Positions 20,213-29,359 of a DNA stretch of 64,000 bases are shown piece after piece (the first letter of the stretch is position 1; the number at the start of each line of letters is the position of its first letter). The stretch spans positions 541,201 to 605,200 of the forward strand of contig NZ_VJWE01000012.1 of assembly GCF_007993815.1 (NCBI RefSeq), in the 5' to 3' direction. Source of the DNA: Acidovorax delafieldii (GTDB lineage: Bacteria > Pseudomonadota > Gammaproteobacteria > Burkholderiales > Burkholderiaceae_C). A program made the translations under genes and the position numbers. The notes below the pieces were generated by a model. It did no database searches. It had not been told where the DNA came from and worked only from the letters and a program-made list of their open reading frames with translations.

Positions 20213-20261
20213 ATCTTCAAATCAAGACAAAAACTCTACCATACAATCTCGAATTCAAGAC
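20213..20261. promoter_or_regulatory. paired MarR-type operator sites in EamA/marR intergenic region
   Basis: Two 16-base sites, ATCTTCAAATCAAGAC (20213-20228) and ATCTCGAATTCAAGAC (20246-20261), match at 13 of 16 positions. They lie 33 bases apart, about three helical turns, so on the same face of the DNA. The second is an imperfect dyad around GAATTC. Both lie in the 75-base gap between the divergent genes. MarR proteins bind 16-20 base dyads of this kind; assignment to the adjacent gene is by position. Confidence 0.65.
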
Positions 20262-20281
20262 AAATCAACCACCACAAGCCC

Positions 20282-20797
20282 ATGGCCACCCCACGCCAAC
20301 CCGACGCCGTCGACGCCATCCTGGCCCAGTGGAAGCGAGAGCGCCCCGACCTGGACGCGAGCCCCATGGGCCCCATCGGGCGCATCAAGCGCTGCGCCGC
20401 GCTGCTGGAGCGGCGGCTGGATGAAACCTTTGCCGAATTCGGCCTGAGCCGCTGGGAGTTCGACATGCTGGCCACGCTGCGCCGCAGTGGCGCGCCCTAC
20501 TGCCTGGCGCCGACCACGCTGTTCTCCACGCTCATGGTCACATCGGGCACCATGACGCACCGCATGGCCAAGCTCGAAGCCCAGGGCTGGATTGAGCGCC
20601 TGCCCAACCCGGCCGATGCCCGCAGCTCGCTGGTGCAGCTCACGCCCCAGGGGCTGGAGCTGATCGACCGCGCCGTGGAAGCCCATGTGGCCAACGAACA
20701 CCGCATCCTTTCCGACCTCAAGGCGGCCGATCTGGCCGAGCTGGATGCACGGCTGGCCATGCTGCTGTCCGCTTTGGAGTCACGCAGAGGCCAGTGA
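20282..20797 (+). CDS. MarR-family transcriptional regulator
   Basis: This 171-residue protein has the MarR winged-helix core from about residue 35 to 150: LLERRLDETFAEFGLSRWEFDMLATLRRSG, then the recognition helix region TLFSTLMVTSGTMTHRMAKLEAQGWIERLPNPADARSSLVQLTPQGL with the characteristic D-R wing. The N-terminal 35 residues are family-variable. It is divergent from an EamA transporter gene, the classic arrangement of a ligand-released repressor controlling an efflux pump. The SDR gene 39 bases downstream may be cotranscribed. The ATG at 20282 follows the second operator-like site closely, which suggests autoregulation. Confidence 0.93.
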   Translation: MATPRQPDAVDAILAQWKRERPDLDASPMGPIGRIKRCAALLERRLDETFAEFGLSRWEFDMLATLRRSGAPYCLAPTTLFSTLMVTSGTMTHRMAKLEAQGWIERLPNPADARSSLVQLTPQGLELIDRAVEAHVANEHRILSDLKAADLAELDARLAMLLSALESRRGQ

Positions 20798-20836
20798 AGA
20801 CACCCGGCCCTGTGTACTGCGCAGTAACATGGCGGG

Positions 20837-21598
20837 ATGCCTCAAAACCACCTCTACATCCTTACCGGCGCATCGCGCGGCATGGGCCTGGCCATGGCTC
20901 AGCAGCTCTTGCGCAGCGGCAATACCCTGATCTGCATCGCCCGCAGTGCCAACGATGACCTGACCGCCGAGGCCCGGGCCGCAGGCGTCGCCATCGAACA
21001 GTGGCAGCAAGACCTGTCGCAGGGCGAGCAGGCGGCCCACAAGCTGCAAGCCTGGCTGCAGGCCCAAGGCCCGCAGGCGTTTGCCAGCGCCACCCTCATC
21101 AACAACGCGGGCATGATCCCGCGCATCGCCCCGCTGTCGGCCAGCGACGCGGAAGACCTGGCCACCGCCCTGCGCGTGGGGCTGGAGGCGCCCATGCAGC
21201 TCACCGCTGCCTTCCTGGGCGCGACGGACACCTGGACGATGCCACGCAAGGTGCTCAACATCTCCTCGGGCCTCGGCCGCCGGGCCATGGCCTCGCAGGC
21301 CGCGTACTGCGCCGCCAAGGCGGGCATGGACCATTTCACCCGGTGCGTGGCGCTGGACGAGGCCATCAAGCCCCATGGGGCCAAGGTATGCTCACTGGCT
21401 CCCGGTGTGATCGACACCGACATGCAGGTCCAGCTGCGCGGCGCCGACCCGGCCGCCTTCCCGGACCGCCAGAATTTCGCCAACCTCAAGACGGGTGGCC
21501 AGCTCACATCGCCTGCCGACGCCGCCACCCGCGTGCTCGCCTGGCTGGAGCGCGCAGACTTCGGCACCAACCCGGTGGCCGACGTGCGCGAGGCGTGA
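20837..21598 (+). CDS. short-chain dehydrogenase/reductase family protein
   Basis: This 253-residue cytoplasmic oxidoreductase has the classical SDR features: cofactor motif TGASRGMG at residues 10-17, the NNAG motif in TLINNAGMIPR, and the catalytic Ser-Tyr-Lys set in ISSGLGRRAMASQAAYCAAKAG. The PG motif follows in SLAPGVIDTDMQ. Overall it resembles sepiapterin-reductase-like and YdfG-like members. It follows the MarR gene at 39 bases in the same direction and may belong to that regulon. The substrate cannot be inferred. A copy of the dispersed repeat starts a few bases after its stop. Confidence 0.92.
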   Translation: MPQNHLYILTGASRGMGLAMAQQLLRSGNTLICIARSANDDLTAEARAAGVAIEQWQQDLSQGEQAAHKLQAWLQAQGPQAFASATLINNAGMIPRIAPLSASDAEDLATALRVGLEAPMQLTAAFLGATDTWTMPRKVLNISSGLGRRAMASQAAYCAAKAGMDHFTRCVALDEAIKPHGAKVCSLAPGVIDTDMQVQLRGADPAAFPDRQNFANLKTGGQLTSPADAATRVLAWLERADFGTNPVADVREA

Positions 21599-21602
21599 GC
21601 CC

Positions 21603-21668
21603 ATTTACTCCTACTTTGATAGCTGCAACCGCATGATTCACTAGCGCTTGCAGCCGTTTTGACCTGAA
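21603..21668 (+). repeat. dispersed palindromic repeat, copy between SDR gene and bktB
   Basis: Read on the plus strand: ACTCCTACTTTGATAGCTG, then GCATGATTCACTAGCGCTTG, then CAGCCGTTTTGACCTGAA. It is the clearest example of the family and lies in the bktB leader, ending about 8 bases before the ribosome binding site. Confidence 0.88.
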
Positions 21669-21689
21669 TTTCTCTGAAAGGACCTCCCC

Positions 21690-22874
21690 ATGACCCGTGA
21701 AGTCGTCGTCGTCAGCGCAGTGCGCACCGCCATTGGCACCTTTGGTGGCAGCCTCAAGGACGTGCCCCCCACCGAACTGGGTGCACTCGTCGTGCGCGAA
21801 TCGCTTGCCCGCGCCAACGTGGAAGGCAAGGACGTGGGCCACGTGGTGTTCGGCCACGTGGTCAACACCGAGCCCAAGGACATGTACCTGTCGCGCGTGG
21901 CAGCCATCCACGGCGGCTGCGGCGAAGGCACGCCCGCCTACAACGTCAACCGCCTGTGTGGCTCGGGCCTGCAGGCCATCGTCAATGCCAGCCAGTCCAT
22001 CCTGCTGGGGGACACCGACGTGGCCATCGGCGCCGGTGCCGAGAACATGAGCCGCGTGCCCTTTGCCAGCCTGAACATGCGCTGGGGCGCCCGCATGGGC
22101 GACACCAAGATGGTGGACATGATGATCGGCGCGCTGCACGACCCCTTCCACAACATCCACATGGGTGTGACGGCCGAAAACATCGCCGCCAAGTGGGGCA
22201 TCAGCCGCGAAGACCAGGACAAGCTGGCAGTCGAGAGCCACAACCGCGCCGAGCGCGCCACGCAGGCCGGTGTGTTCAAGGACCAGATCGTGCCCGTCAC
22301 CTTGAAGAGCAAGAAGGGCGACGTGTTGTACGCCACCGACGAGCACTTCCGCCCCGGCGCCACGATGGACGACCTGGCCAAGCTCAAGCCCGTTTTCATC
22401 AAGGAAAACGGCACGGTGACGGCTGGCAACGCCTCCGGCATCAACGATGCCGCCGCCGCCGTGGTGCTGATGGAAGCCGGTGCCGCCAAGGCCCGCGGCG
22501 CCAAGCCCCTGGCCCGCCTGGTGGCCTACGCCCACGCGGGCGTGGACCCCAAGTACATGGGCATCGGCCCCGTGCCCGCCACGCAGCTGGCGCTGAAGAA
22601 GGCCGGGCTCACCGTGGCCGATCTGGATGTGATCGAAGCCAACGAGGCTTTTGCCGCCCAGGCCTGTGCAGTGACCAAGGACCTGGGCCTGGACCCGGGC
22701 AAGGTCAATCCCAACGGCTCGGGCATCTCGCTGGGCCACCCCATCGGCGCCACCGGTGCGCTCATCACCGTCAAGGCCATCCATGAGCTGCAACGCATTC
22801 AGGGCCGCTATGCGCTGGTGACGATGTGCATTGGCGGCGGCCAGGGCATTGCGGCGATTTTTGAGCGCCTCTGA
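21690..22874 (+). CDS. bktB: acetyl-CoA acetyltransferase / beta-ketothiolase
   Basis: This 394-residue thiolase matches BktB of Cupriavidus along its whole length. The nucleophile is Cys90 in NRLCGSGLQA; the second catalytic pair is His350 (GISLGHPIGATGA) and Cys380 (VTMCIGGGQG); NEAFAAQ is also present. It condenses acetyl-CoA with acetyl- or propionyl-CoA and also works in beta-oxidation. In many Comamonadaceae it supplies polyhydroxyalkanoate precursors; no phaB or phaC lies nearby. The start has an AAGGA ribosome binding site. A dispersed repeat occupies its leader. Confidence 0.95.
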   Translation: MTREVVVVSAVRTAIGTFGGSLKDVPPTELGALVVRESLARANVEGKDVGHVVFGHVVNTEPKDMYLSRVAAIHGGCGEGTPAYNVNRLCGSGLQAIVNASQSILLGDTDVAIGAGAENMSRVPFASLNMRWGARMGDTKMVDMMIGALHDPFHNIHMGVTAENIAAKWGISREDQDKLAVESHNRAERATQAGVFKDQIVPVTLKSKKGDVLYATDEHFRPGATMDDLAKLKPVFIKENGTVTAGNASGINDAAAAVVLMEAGAAKARGAKPLARLVAYAHAGVDPKYMGIGPVPATQLALKKAGLTVADLDVIEANEAFAAQACAVTKDLGLDPGKVNPNGSGISLGHPIGATGALITVKAIHELQRIQGRYALVTMCIGGGQGIAAIFERL

Positions 22875-23062
22875 CCTGCACGCGGGTGCGCACACTGCCA
22901 TCGCCACCTGCGATGCTGCCACCTGCTATTGGCAACGCGAGCGCCACAGTCGATCAGCGATCATTGGCGCCCGCTGCCCCAGATCAGCCGGGCAACCGCA
23001 GCCGCACCCAGCGGCCTGGCGGCGGCCCGCACACCACTGAACCGATGGAGACACCTCTCACC

Positions 23063-24046
23063 ATGATGCGCACCCTGCTTTCCTTCACCGCCCTCGCCTT
23101 CGCGCTGGGCACCACGGCCCACGCCCAGGCGCCTGCGCCCGCTGCGGCATACCCCGCCAAGCCCATCCGCCTGATCGTGCCCTTCCCGCCCGGCGGCGGC
23201 ACCGACATCCTGTCGCGCCTGGTGGCCACCAAGCTCACCGAAAGCGCCAAGTGGACCGTGGTGGCCGACAACCGCGCCGGCGCAGGCGGCACCATCGGCA
23301 TTGGCGAGGCCGTCAAGGCTGCGCCCACGGGCTATGACCTGGTCATGGGCCAGAAAGACAACCTGGTGATCGGCCCCTGGCTGTACAAAAACCTGCCCTG
23401 GGACCCCACCAAGGACCTGACCGCCGTGGCCCATGTGGCCTACACGCCTGTGGTCATTGCCACCAGCGCGAACTCCAAGTTCAAGACGCTGGCCGACGTG
23501 GTGGCTGCTGCCAAGGCAGCGCCCGGCACCATCACCTACGGGTCGCCCGGCAACGGCACCTCGATCCATCTGGCAGGCGACCTGTTCGAAAAGGCTGCGG
23601 GTATCAAGCTCAGCCACATCCCGTACAAGGGCTCCAACCCTGCGCTGATGGACGCGCTGTCGGGCAACGTGGACCTGCTCATGTCCTCGGTGCCATCGGC
23701 CATGGCCCAGATCAAGTCGGGCAAGCTGCGCCCGCTGGCCGTGACATCGGCCAAGCGCAGCTCGTCCATGCCCGAAGTACCCACCGTGTCCGAGTCGGGC
23801 TTCAAGGACTTTGATGTGAGCACCTGGTACGGCGTGTTTGCGCCCGCAGGTACGCCGGCCACCGTGGTGAACGTCGTCAACGCAGAAATCAACAAACTGC
23901 TGGCCACCCCGGAAATGAAGGCCGCCATCCACGCCCAGGGCGCCGAGCCCGAGGCCATGTCGACCGCTCAGTTCAACACCCTGCTCAAGACCGACTACGC
24001 CAAGTGGAAGGGCATTGTGGAAGCCTCCGGCGCAAAGATTGAGTGA
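23063..24046 (+). CDS. tripartite tricarboxylate transporter (Bug family) solute-binding protein
   Basis: This 327-residue periplasmic protein has a signal peptide (MMRTLLSFTALAFALGTTAHAQA) and the Bug/TctC fold. Signatures are YPAKPIRLIVPFPPGGGTDILSRLVA, the NRAGAGGTIGIGEAVKAAPTGYDLVMG loop, LSHIPYKGSNPALMDALSGNVDLLMSSVPSAMAQIKSGKLRPLAVTS, and GVFAPAGTP. Dozens of orphan Bug genes are common in this bacterial group. No TctA or TctB membrane gene is adjacent, so it must use permeases encoded elsewhere or act as a sensor. The ATG at 23063 keeps the signal peptide intact; an ATG 18 bases upstream is an alternative closer to GGAG. Confidence 0.93.
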   Translation: MMRTLLSFTALAFALGTTAHAQAPAPAAAYPAKPIRLIVPFPPGGGTDILSRLVATKLTESAKWTVVADNRAGAGGTIGIGEAVKAAPTGYDLVMGQKDNLVIGPWLYKNLPWDPTKDLTAVAHVAYTPVVIATSANSKFKTLADVVAAAKAAPGTITYGSPGNGTSIHLAGDLFEKAAGIKLSHIPYKGSNPALMDALSGNVDLLMSSVPSAMAQIKSGKLRPLAVTSAKRSSSMPEVPTVSESGFKDFDVSTWYGVFAPAGTPATVVNVVNAEINKLLATPEMKAAIHAQGAEPEAMSTAQFNTLLKTDYAKWKGIVEASGAKIE

Positions 24047-24071
24047 CCCCCTGAGGCGCTTGCTGCAATAA

Positions 24072-24097
24072 AAAACGGCTCCGAAAGGAGCCGTTTT
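24072..24097. terminator. bidirectional terminator between Bug gene and universal stress gene
   Basis: AAAACGGCTCC and GGAGCCGTTTT form an 11-base perfect stem with a GAAA tetraloop. It lies between convergent genes and has A and T runs on its two sides. Confidence 0.92.
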
Positions 24098-24114
24098 GCA
24101 TGGGGCAAAAACAA

Positions 24115-24552
24115 TCAGTCCCGCACCACCAACACGGGGATGTGCACCACACCCAGCACACGCTGCGTAACGCTGCCCAGCACCAGCTTTTCCAGGCCAC
24201 GGCGGCCATGCGAGCCCATCACGATGAGGTCGGCGCCTGTGCTCTCCAGCGCGCGCAGGATGCCGTCGTGCACCGCATGCCCCTCGCCCACCACGGTGGT
24301 GACCTGCACACCCGCATCGGCCATGGCCTTCTTGGTGGCGTCCAGCGCGGCATTGGCCTCGGCTGTGGCGGCGCTGATGTATTGCGCCTGGCCGTAAGCA
24401 AAGTCGGCGCCCACGCCGGTGAAAGGATACGGGTCGATCACATACACCGCCGTGACGGCGCTGCCAAAGGTCTTGGCCAGGCCTGCGGCCTTGGACACGG
24501 CCAGCATCGAGGTCTTGGAACCGTCGACAGGAACCAGAATGTGTTTGAACAT
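24115..24552 (-). CDS. universal stress protein, UspA family
   Basis: This 145-residue single-domain protein has the UspA alpha/beta fold: MFKHILVPVDGSKTSMLAV at the N-terminus and the ATP-binding signature GSHGRRGLEKLVLGSVTQRVLGVVHIPVLVV at the C-terminus (G-2x-G-9x-G-S). It therefore belongs to the nucleotide-binding branch. It is presumably induced in stationary phase or stress, but no recognisable promoter element was found. It stands alone, convergent with the Bug gene and codirectional with the oxygenase gene upstream. Confidence 0.94.
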   Translation of the reverse strand: MFKHILVPVDGSKTSMLAVSKAAGLAKTFGSAVTAVYVIDPYPFTGVGADFAYGQAQYISAATAEANAALDATKKAMADAGVQVTTVVGEGHAVHDGILRALESTGADLIVMGSHGRRGLEKLVLGSVTQRVLGVVHIPVLVVRD

Positions 24553-24675
24553 GGTGCTACTCCTTGAATGAGGGGTGGGACCAGGCTTGTGGCCTGACCA
24601 TGGGCGACAGTGTGAACCGCCACCATACCCCGCATCTTGATTCGCATCAAATCGGATGCACTTCTGCCGCAGTGT

Positions 24676-25455
24676 TCAGGCCCCGGACGGCGCCAGCCCC
24701 ACCACGTCCGCGCCCTGGAAGTTTCCACGGCGGCAGGTCACCACCAGGGTGTCGCGGTAGCCTCCGTCCGTGAGCGGCTGGATGGGCGTGGACTCGTGGA
24801 TCATGCGCGCGTCGTCGAGCAGCAGCAGAGACCACGGCTGGGTCAGCGTAAAGCGCTGCCCGGCTGGGCCGTTGGCCTCGAACACCCGCGTCTCACCACC
24901 CTTGACGCCCTCGCGCCCCACCAAAAAAACCGCAACCAGATCCACCCCGTCGCGGTGGGCACCTTCGGGTGTGGGGCGGCCGATGCCGTCGGTGGTGTCG
25001 ATGCGGAACTGGTGCGCCTCTACAAACCAGGGCACCGGTGCCTGCGGCCCGGCAAACACGGCGTCCGACACGCCCGCCAGCGCGGCCAGCAATTGCTGCC
25101 ACACGGGCTGCGCCACGGTGGCGGGCTCCATGGGGGCAAACCAGCGCTCCATGCCGCCGTGCAGCGCGTTGTACTCCACGGGCTGCCAGTGGGCACGGTG
25201 CGGCACCTGCTCCATCCGGCCCTCCTGCAGCACAAAGCAGGCGTGGCGACGGCGGCGGTAGCGGCCACCGTCCTTCAGGAATTCATCGGGCGGCAAGGCT
25301 GCCCAGTCGCTGTTGAGGGCCAGCAGCGCCGACAGGTCAGCGCCTACCCATTCGGCAACGGCCTCAGGGCTGAGCACGGCAAAGCCGCTGCTTTGCAGCT
25401 GGCTGGCGACGTCAGCCGGTGTAGTGAAAGGGGGAGAAAAGGAGACTTGGGCCAT
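24676..25455 (-). CDS. 2-oxoglutarate/Fe(II) oxygenase family protein (2OG-Fe_Oxy_2)
   Basis: This 259-residue protein matches the family that includes bacterial L-isoleucine hydroxylases. The iron ligands are visible as His167 and Asp169 in EGAHRDGVDLV and His220 in MIHEST; the oxoglutarate-binding Arg is probably Arg234 in GGYRDTLVVT. The segment GRYRRRRHACF near residue 65 is also family-typical. It should hydroxylate a small substrate, probably a free amino acid, in the cytosol. No biosynthetic neighbours support a specific product. The ATG at 25455 begins MAQVSFSPPF. Confidence 0.88.
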   Translation of the reverse strand: MAQVSFSPPFTTPADVASQLQSSGFAVLSPEAVAEWVGADLSALLALNSDWAALPPDEFLKDGGRYRRRRHACFVLQEGRMEQVPHRAHWQPVEYNALHGGMERWFAPMEPATVAQPVWQQLLAALAGVSDAVFAGPQAPVPWFVEAHQFRIDTTDGIGRPTPEGAHRDGVDLVAVFLVGREGVKGGETRVFEANGPAGQRFTLTQPWSLLLLDDARMIHESTPIQPLTDGGYRDTLVVTCRRGNFQGADVVGLAPSGA

Positions 25456-25577
25456 AGAGGCCCGAGCTTAACCGCAGCCGCCACCACAGGTTCTGCGATG
25501 GCGCAAACAGGGTGGGTGCAGTGTGGGGGCCGCATCCGGATCCACGCAACCGGCCAGCCCCCGTGGTCGCAAGCCGC

Positions 25578-26069
25578 TCAGTCCCGGTTGCCATGGCCCT
25601 TGCCACGGCCTTCACCCTTGCCATGCCCGCGGTCATGGTCACGGTCGTGTTTGCCGCCGCGTCCACGGTCGTCATCCCAGCGATGGTCATCGCGCCCGCG
25701 CGGACCCTGGTACGGGTTGCCACGGCGTGGGGGCGGCTCCTGCACAAAGTACACCGGCTGGCTGCAGGCGTTGTAGCGAGCGCAGTGTTTGCCCCAGTTC
25801 TTGGCATGGCCGGGCGGCACATACAGGTAAATGGGCGCACGCGGCACCACCACAGCAGGGCGCTGGATGATGACGGGCTCTGCGTAAATCAGCGGCGGTG
25901 GCGGTGCATTGCCAATGTTGATGCGGCCATACACGCCGGGTGCCAGTTCGCCCCCCACGGTGGCATTGACGTAGGCCTGCGCATGCGCGCCGCCCGCCAG
26001 GCCGAGGAGCGCGGCCGCAGCCGCACCCGAAACAAGAAGACGGATCGTGGGAAACATGGTGTTTTTCAT
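25578..26069 (-). CDS. secreted protein of unknown function with charged Gly/Asp/His/Arg tail
   Basis: This protein of about 163 residues has a signal peptide (MKNTMFPTIRLLVSGAAAAALLGLAGGAHAQ). The middle part contains YGRINIGNAPPPPLIY, PRAPIYLYVPPGHAKNW and KHCARYNACSQPVYFVQE, a pattern I recognise from uncharacterised betaproteobacterial envelope proteins. Its two cysteines, in KHC and NAC, could form a disulfide. The last 45 residues are a low-complexity tail of D, R, H, G and K, unlike the rest. The ATG at 26069 has AGGAG upstream and starts the signal peptide. Function unknown; the tail suggests metal or polyanion binding, but this is only composition. Confidence 0.75.
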   Translation of the reverse strand: MKNTMFPTIRLLVSGAAAAALLGLAGGAHAQAYVNATVGGELAPGVYGRINIGNAPPPPLIYAEPVIIQRPAVVVPRAPIYLYVPPGHAKNWGKHCARYNACSQPVYFVQEPPPRRGNPYQGPRGRDDHRWDDDRGRGGKHDRDHDRGHGKGEGRGKGHGNRD

Positions 26070-26272
26070 GGAAAGCTCCTGCTGACTGCCACACCGTGCA
26101 CGCAAACAGTGTGTGCACAGGGAGGGCGGCCCTGTGTGAGTCACAAGGCTTCCTGTACCTTACACCTTTCAGACGCTACAAAATGTCAGCCAATGGCGAC
26201 AGTTGTTGGCGCGAGTGAGGTACCGCAAGGCCTTGGCTGTCGGCGCCCAAGCCCGATATACGTCCACCGGCA

Positions 26273-29263
26273 TCACGACGCCGTTGCACTGGCAGCCGCC
26301 TGCAGCAGTGCCTCCGCCGGCCCGGGGCGCCCGAACAGGTAGCCCTGCCAGGTGTGGCAGCCCAGCCCGGCCAGCATGTCGCGTTGCTCCTGGGTTTCGA
26401 CCCCCTCGGCAATCACCCCCAGGTCCAGGCTCTGGGCAAGGGTCACGATGGTGCGGGCAATGCTGGCGTCATTGGCGTCGGTGAGCAGGTCGCGCACAAA
26501 GCTTTGGTCGATCTTGAGCTGGTCCAGTGGCAAGCGCTTGAGGTAGCTCAGGCTCGAATAACCCGTGCCAAAGTCGTCCAGCGAGAAGCCCAGGCCCGAC
26601 GCACGCAGGGTGTCCATGCGCTGGATGGTGTCCTCCACATCGTCCAGCAGCAGGGTCTCGGTCAACTCCAGCTTCAGCCGGTGCGGGTTGGCGCCGGTTT
26701 CTTCCAGCACGCCCAGCACTTCGTCCACAAAGTGGCTGTGGCGGAACTGCCGTGCGCTCACGTTCACGGCCAAGGTCCAGTGGGCAGTCTGCGGGTCGCG
26801 GGCCCACTCCACCAGTTGCAGGCAGGCCGTGCGCAGAATCCACACGCCCAGCGGCACGATGAGGCCCGAGGCTTCTGCCACTGGGATGAACTCGGCGGGC
26901 GACACCAGCCCGCGCTGCGGGTGCTGCCAGCGCACCAGGGCCTCGGCGCCCACAATGCCGCGCTGCTGGTGGATCTGCGCCTGGTAATGCAGCAAGAATT
27001 GCCCTTCGCGCAGGCCGTCGCGCAAGCCCGCCTCCAGCAGCGTGCGCGCGGTCACATTGGCCTGGGTGCGCGGGTCAAAGAACCGCAAGGTGTTGCGGCC
27101 TGCGCCCTTGGCTTGGTACATGGCCATGTCGCCGTGCTTGAGCAATTCGTCCACCGAGCCACGTGCATCGGCATACAGCGCAATGCCTATGCTGCAAGAA
27201 CTGTGGTGCGAATGGCCGTCGAGCTGGTAGCTCTGACTGAGAGCCTGCAGCACCGTGCGCCCCACTGTTTCGGCCTGGGCGGCCGCTTCATGCGCCTGCG
27301 GGCTGAGCCCCTCCAGCAGCACCACAAATTCGTCTCCACCCAAACGCGCGACGGTGTCGCCCATGCGCACGCAGCCCCCCAGGCGTGCGGCGACCTGGCG
27401 CAACAGCTGGTCGCCCAGCTCGTGGCCCTGGGTGTCGTTCAGGTCCTTGAAGTTGTCCAGATCCACAAACAGCAACGCACCGCTCGCGCCTGAGCGTGCG
27501 CTGGCGGCCAGGCTGTGTTGCAGGCGGTCATTCATCAACCGACGGTTGGGCAGACCCGTGAGCGAGTCGTAGAAGGCCAGCAGGCGGATTTCTTCTTCGG
27601 CAGCCTTGCGGCTGGAGATGTCCGTCTGCGTACCCACGTAATGGGTGATCTCGCCGCGTGGCGAGCGCACAGTGGTGATGGTGATCCAGGCCGGATATTC
27701 GGTGCCGTCCTTGCGCCGGTTCCACACCTCGCCCTGCCACATGCCGCTGGAGTGCAAGGTGTTCTTCATGGCCGCATAAAAAGACGCGTCCTGGCGGCCC
27801 GAGTGCAGCAGGCGCGGCGTCTGGCCCACCAGCTCGTCCACCGTGTAGCCGGTCAGCCGCGCGTAGGCCTGGTTGGCTTTGAGGATCCTCTGGTCGGGCC
27901 CTGTCACGATCATGCCCTCGAACGACTCAAACACCGTTGCAGCAATCTGCAGCGATTCTTCGGCCTTGCTGCGCTCGGTGATGTCGGTCGAGATGCCACA
28001 CAGCGCATAAATGCTGCCATCCGCGTGGCGCAGCGGAATCTTGATCGACAAAAACGCGCGTGTCTCGCCCGTGGCGGCGGGCGTGTTCACCTCCTCCGCC
28101 TCCAGCGTCTCACCGTCCTCCAGCACCCGACGGTCGTTGGCCCTCAGCCGTTGCGCCGTGGCTGCATCGAAAAACGCCGCATCGTCATGGCCCAATACCT
28201 CGTGCGCCGGCCTGCCAAAGTAATGCAGCGTGTGGTGGTTGGCGTACTGGTAGCGGTAGTCCTTGCCCTTGATGTAAATGAACGCGCCAACACTGTCCAA
28301 AATGGTGGCGAGCTTTTGCTCGCTGTCCCGCAAGTGGCGCGTACGCTCTTGGACCTGGCGACGCAAGATCGCAACCATCAACGCAGCCAGCAAGCTGAAC
28401 GCCACCAAGCCCGCAAGCCCCCGCCACACCCAGGGGGAAATCTGCACGCCAGGGTCTTGCCCGCCCCAGTGGCGCATCACCTGGGCATAGGCCGGGTCGG
28501 CGCCACTGCGCCAGTTCTCGACGGATCGGTCAATGGCCGCCAACACATCTGCATTGCGACCGGGGCCGGTCGCAAAGAACAGCGTAGCGGGCTGGAACAC
28601 AATGCCCGTGTCCACCACGCCATATCGGGCCGAATGGAAATTGCCGAACAGATGGTTGGAGATGACCGCATCGGCCTCGCCCCGCTGCACCATGGCAAAC
28701 GCATCTATCAGGCTGGGCGCATCCACCAAAGTCACCTGGATGCCAAAGCTGTCCACCATGTTCAGGAATGTGGACCGCTGCACGGAGCCCTTGAGCACCG
28801 CGACCCGCTTGCCCTGCAGGTCAAACAACGAGTAGATGGGCGCGCCTGATGTGCGGTAGATCTGCGACCAGCTGTGCAGCACTGGCAGGCGGTGAAAGTC
28901 GTACAGGATCTCGCGCTCGGGCGAGCGAGCCACATCGGGCATCAGGTCGAGCCGGCCCTCGCGCAGCGCATCCAGGCAGTCCTGCCAGCTGCAGGGCACA
29001 TATTTGATGGTCCACTGCTCGCGCGCAGCCACCAATTGCAGCAGATCCACAAAAATGCCTGCGGCCTTGCCGTCGGCATCCGCAAACACCTTGGGTTCGT
29101 TCGAGTACACCCCCACGCGCAGCTCGCGGGGCGCCGCAGCAATGCTGGCGCTGGCCGTCAATACGGCCGCCCACACAATGCCTTTGAGCCACGCGGCCCA
29201 GCGCCGCACCAGCCAGTTCACGCCAGGTTTCACACCGGACCCCACAGGTGATGGAGAAACCAT
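26273..29263 (-). CDS. periplasmic-sensing GGDEF-EAL protein (SBP_bac_3, two PAS)
   Basis: This 996-residue inner membrane protein has an N-terminal membrane or signal helix and a periplasmic amino-acid-binding-like domain (SBP_bac_3, about 47-270: ELRVGVYSNEPKVFADADGKAAGIFVDLLQLVA). A transmembrane helix lies near 290-310. Two PAS domains with PAC ends follow (ICGISTDITERSKAEE type), then GGDEF with an intact GGDEF at 642-646 and EAL with intact EAL at 774-776 plus downstream DDFGTGYSSL and GVETQEQ blocks. Both synthesis and breakdown of cyclic-di-GMP are possible. The ATG at 29263 is chosen because residues upstream look non-coding and would overlap the divergent PilZ gene. The ligand is unknown. 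Confidence 0.93.
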   Translation of the reverse strand: MVSPSPVGSGVKPGVNWLVRRWAAWLKGIVWAAVLTASASIAAAPRELRVGVYSNEPKVFADADGKAAGIFVDLLQLVAAREQWTIKYVPCSWQDCLDALREGRLDLMPDVARSPEREILYDFHRLPVLHSWSQIYRTSGAPIYSLFDLQGKRVAVLKGSVQRSTFLNMVDSFGIQVTLVDAPSLIDAFAMVQRGEADAVISNHLFGNFHSARYGVVDTGIVFQPATLFFATGPGRNADVLAAIDRSVENWRSGADPAYAQVMRHWGGQDPGVQISPWVWRGLAGLVAFSLLAALMVAILRRQVQERTRHLRDSEQKLATILDSVGAFIYIKGKDYRYQYANHHTLHYFGRPAHEVLGHDDAAFFDAATAQRLRANDRRVLEDGETLEAEEVNTPAATGETRAFLSIKIPLRHADGSIYALCGISTDITERSKAEESLQIAATVFESFEGMIVTGPDQRILKANQAYARLTGYTVDELVGQTPRLLHSGRQDASFYAAMKNTLHSSGMWQGEVWNRRKDGTEYPAWITITTVRSPRGEITHYVGTQTDISSRKAAEEEIRLLAFYDSLTGLPNRRLMNDRLQHSLAASARSGASGALLFVDLDNFKDLNDTQGHELGDQLLRQVAARLGGCVRMGDTVARLGGDEFVVLLEGLSPQAHEAAAQAETVGRTVLQALSQSYQLDGHSHHSSCSIGIALYADARGSVDELLKHGDMAMYQAKGAGRNTLRFFDPRTQANVTARTLLEAGLRDGLREGQFLLHYQAQIHQQRGIVGAEALVRWQHPQRGLVSPAEFIPVAEASGLIVPLGVWILRTACLQLVEWARDPQTAHWTLAVNVSARQFRHSHFVDEVLGVLEETGANPHRLKLELTETLLLDDVEDTIQRMDTLRASGLGFSLDDFGTGYSSLSYLKRLPLDQLKIDQSFVRDLLTDANDASIARTIVTLAQSLDLGVIAEGVETQEQRDMLAGLGCHTWQGYLFGRPGPAEALLQAAASATAS

Positions 29264-29359
29264 GTTAACGAATGCTTGCAAAAACCTCCAAAAATTAACT
29301 ACCGTGTGCCGGTTGGGGTAGCATGTGCCCAACCCCCCCGCCCCGCCCAGGAGACAGCG

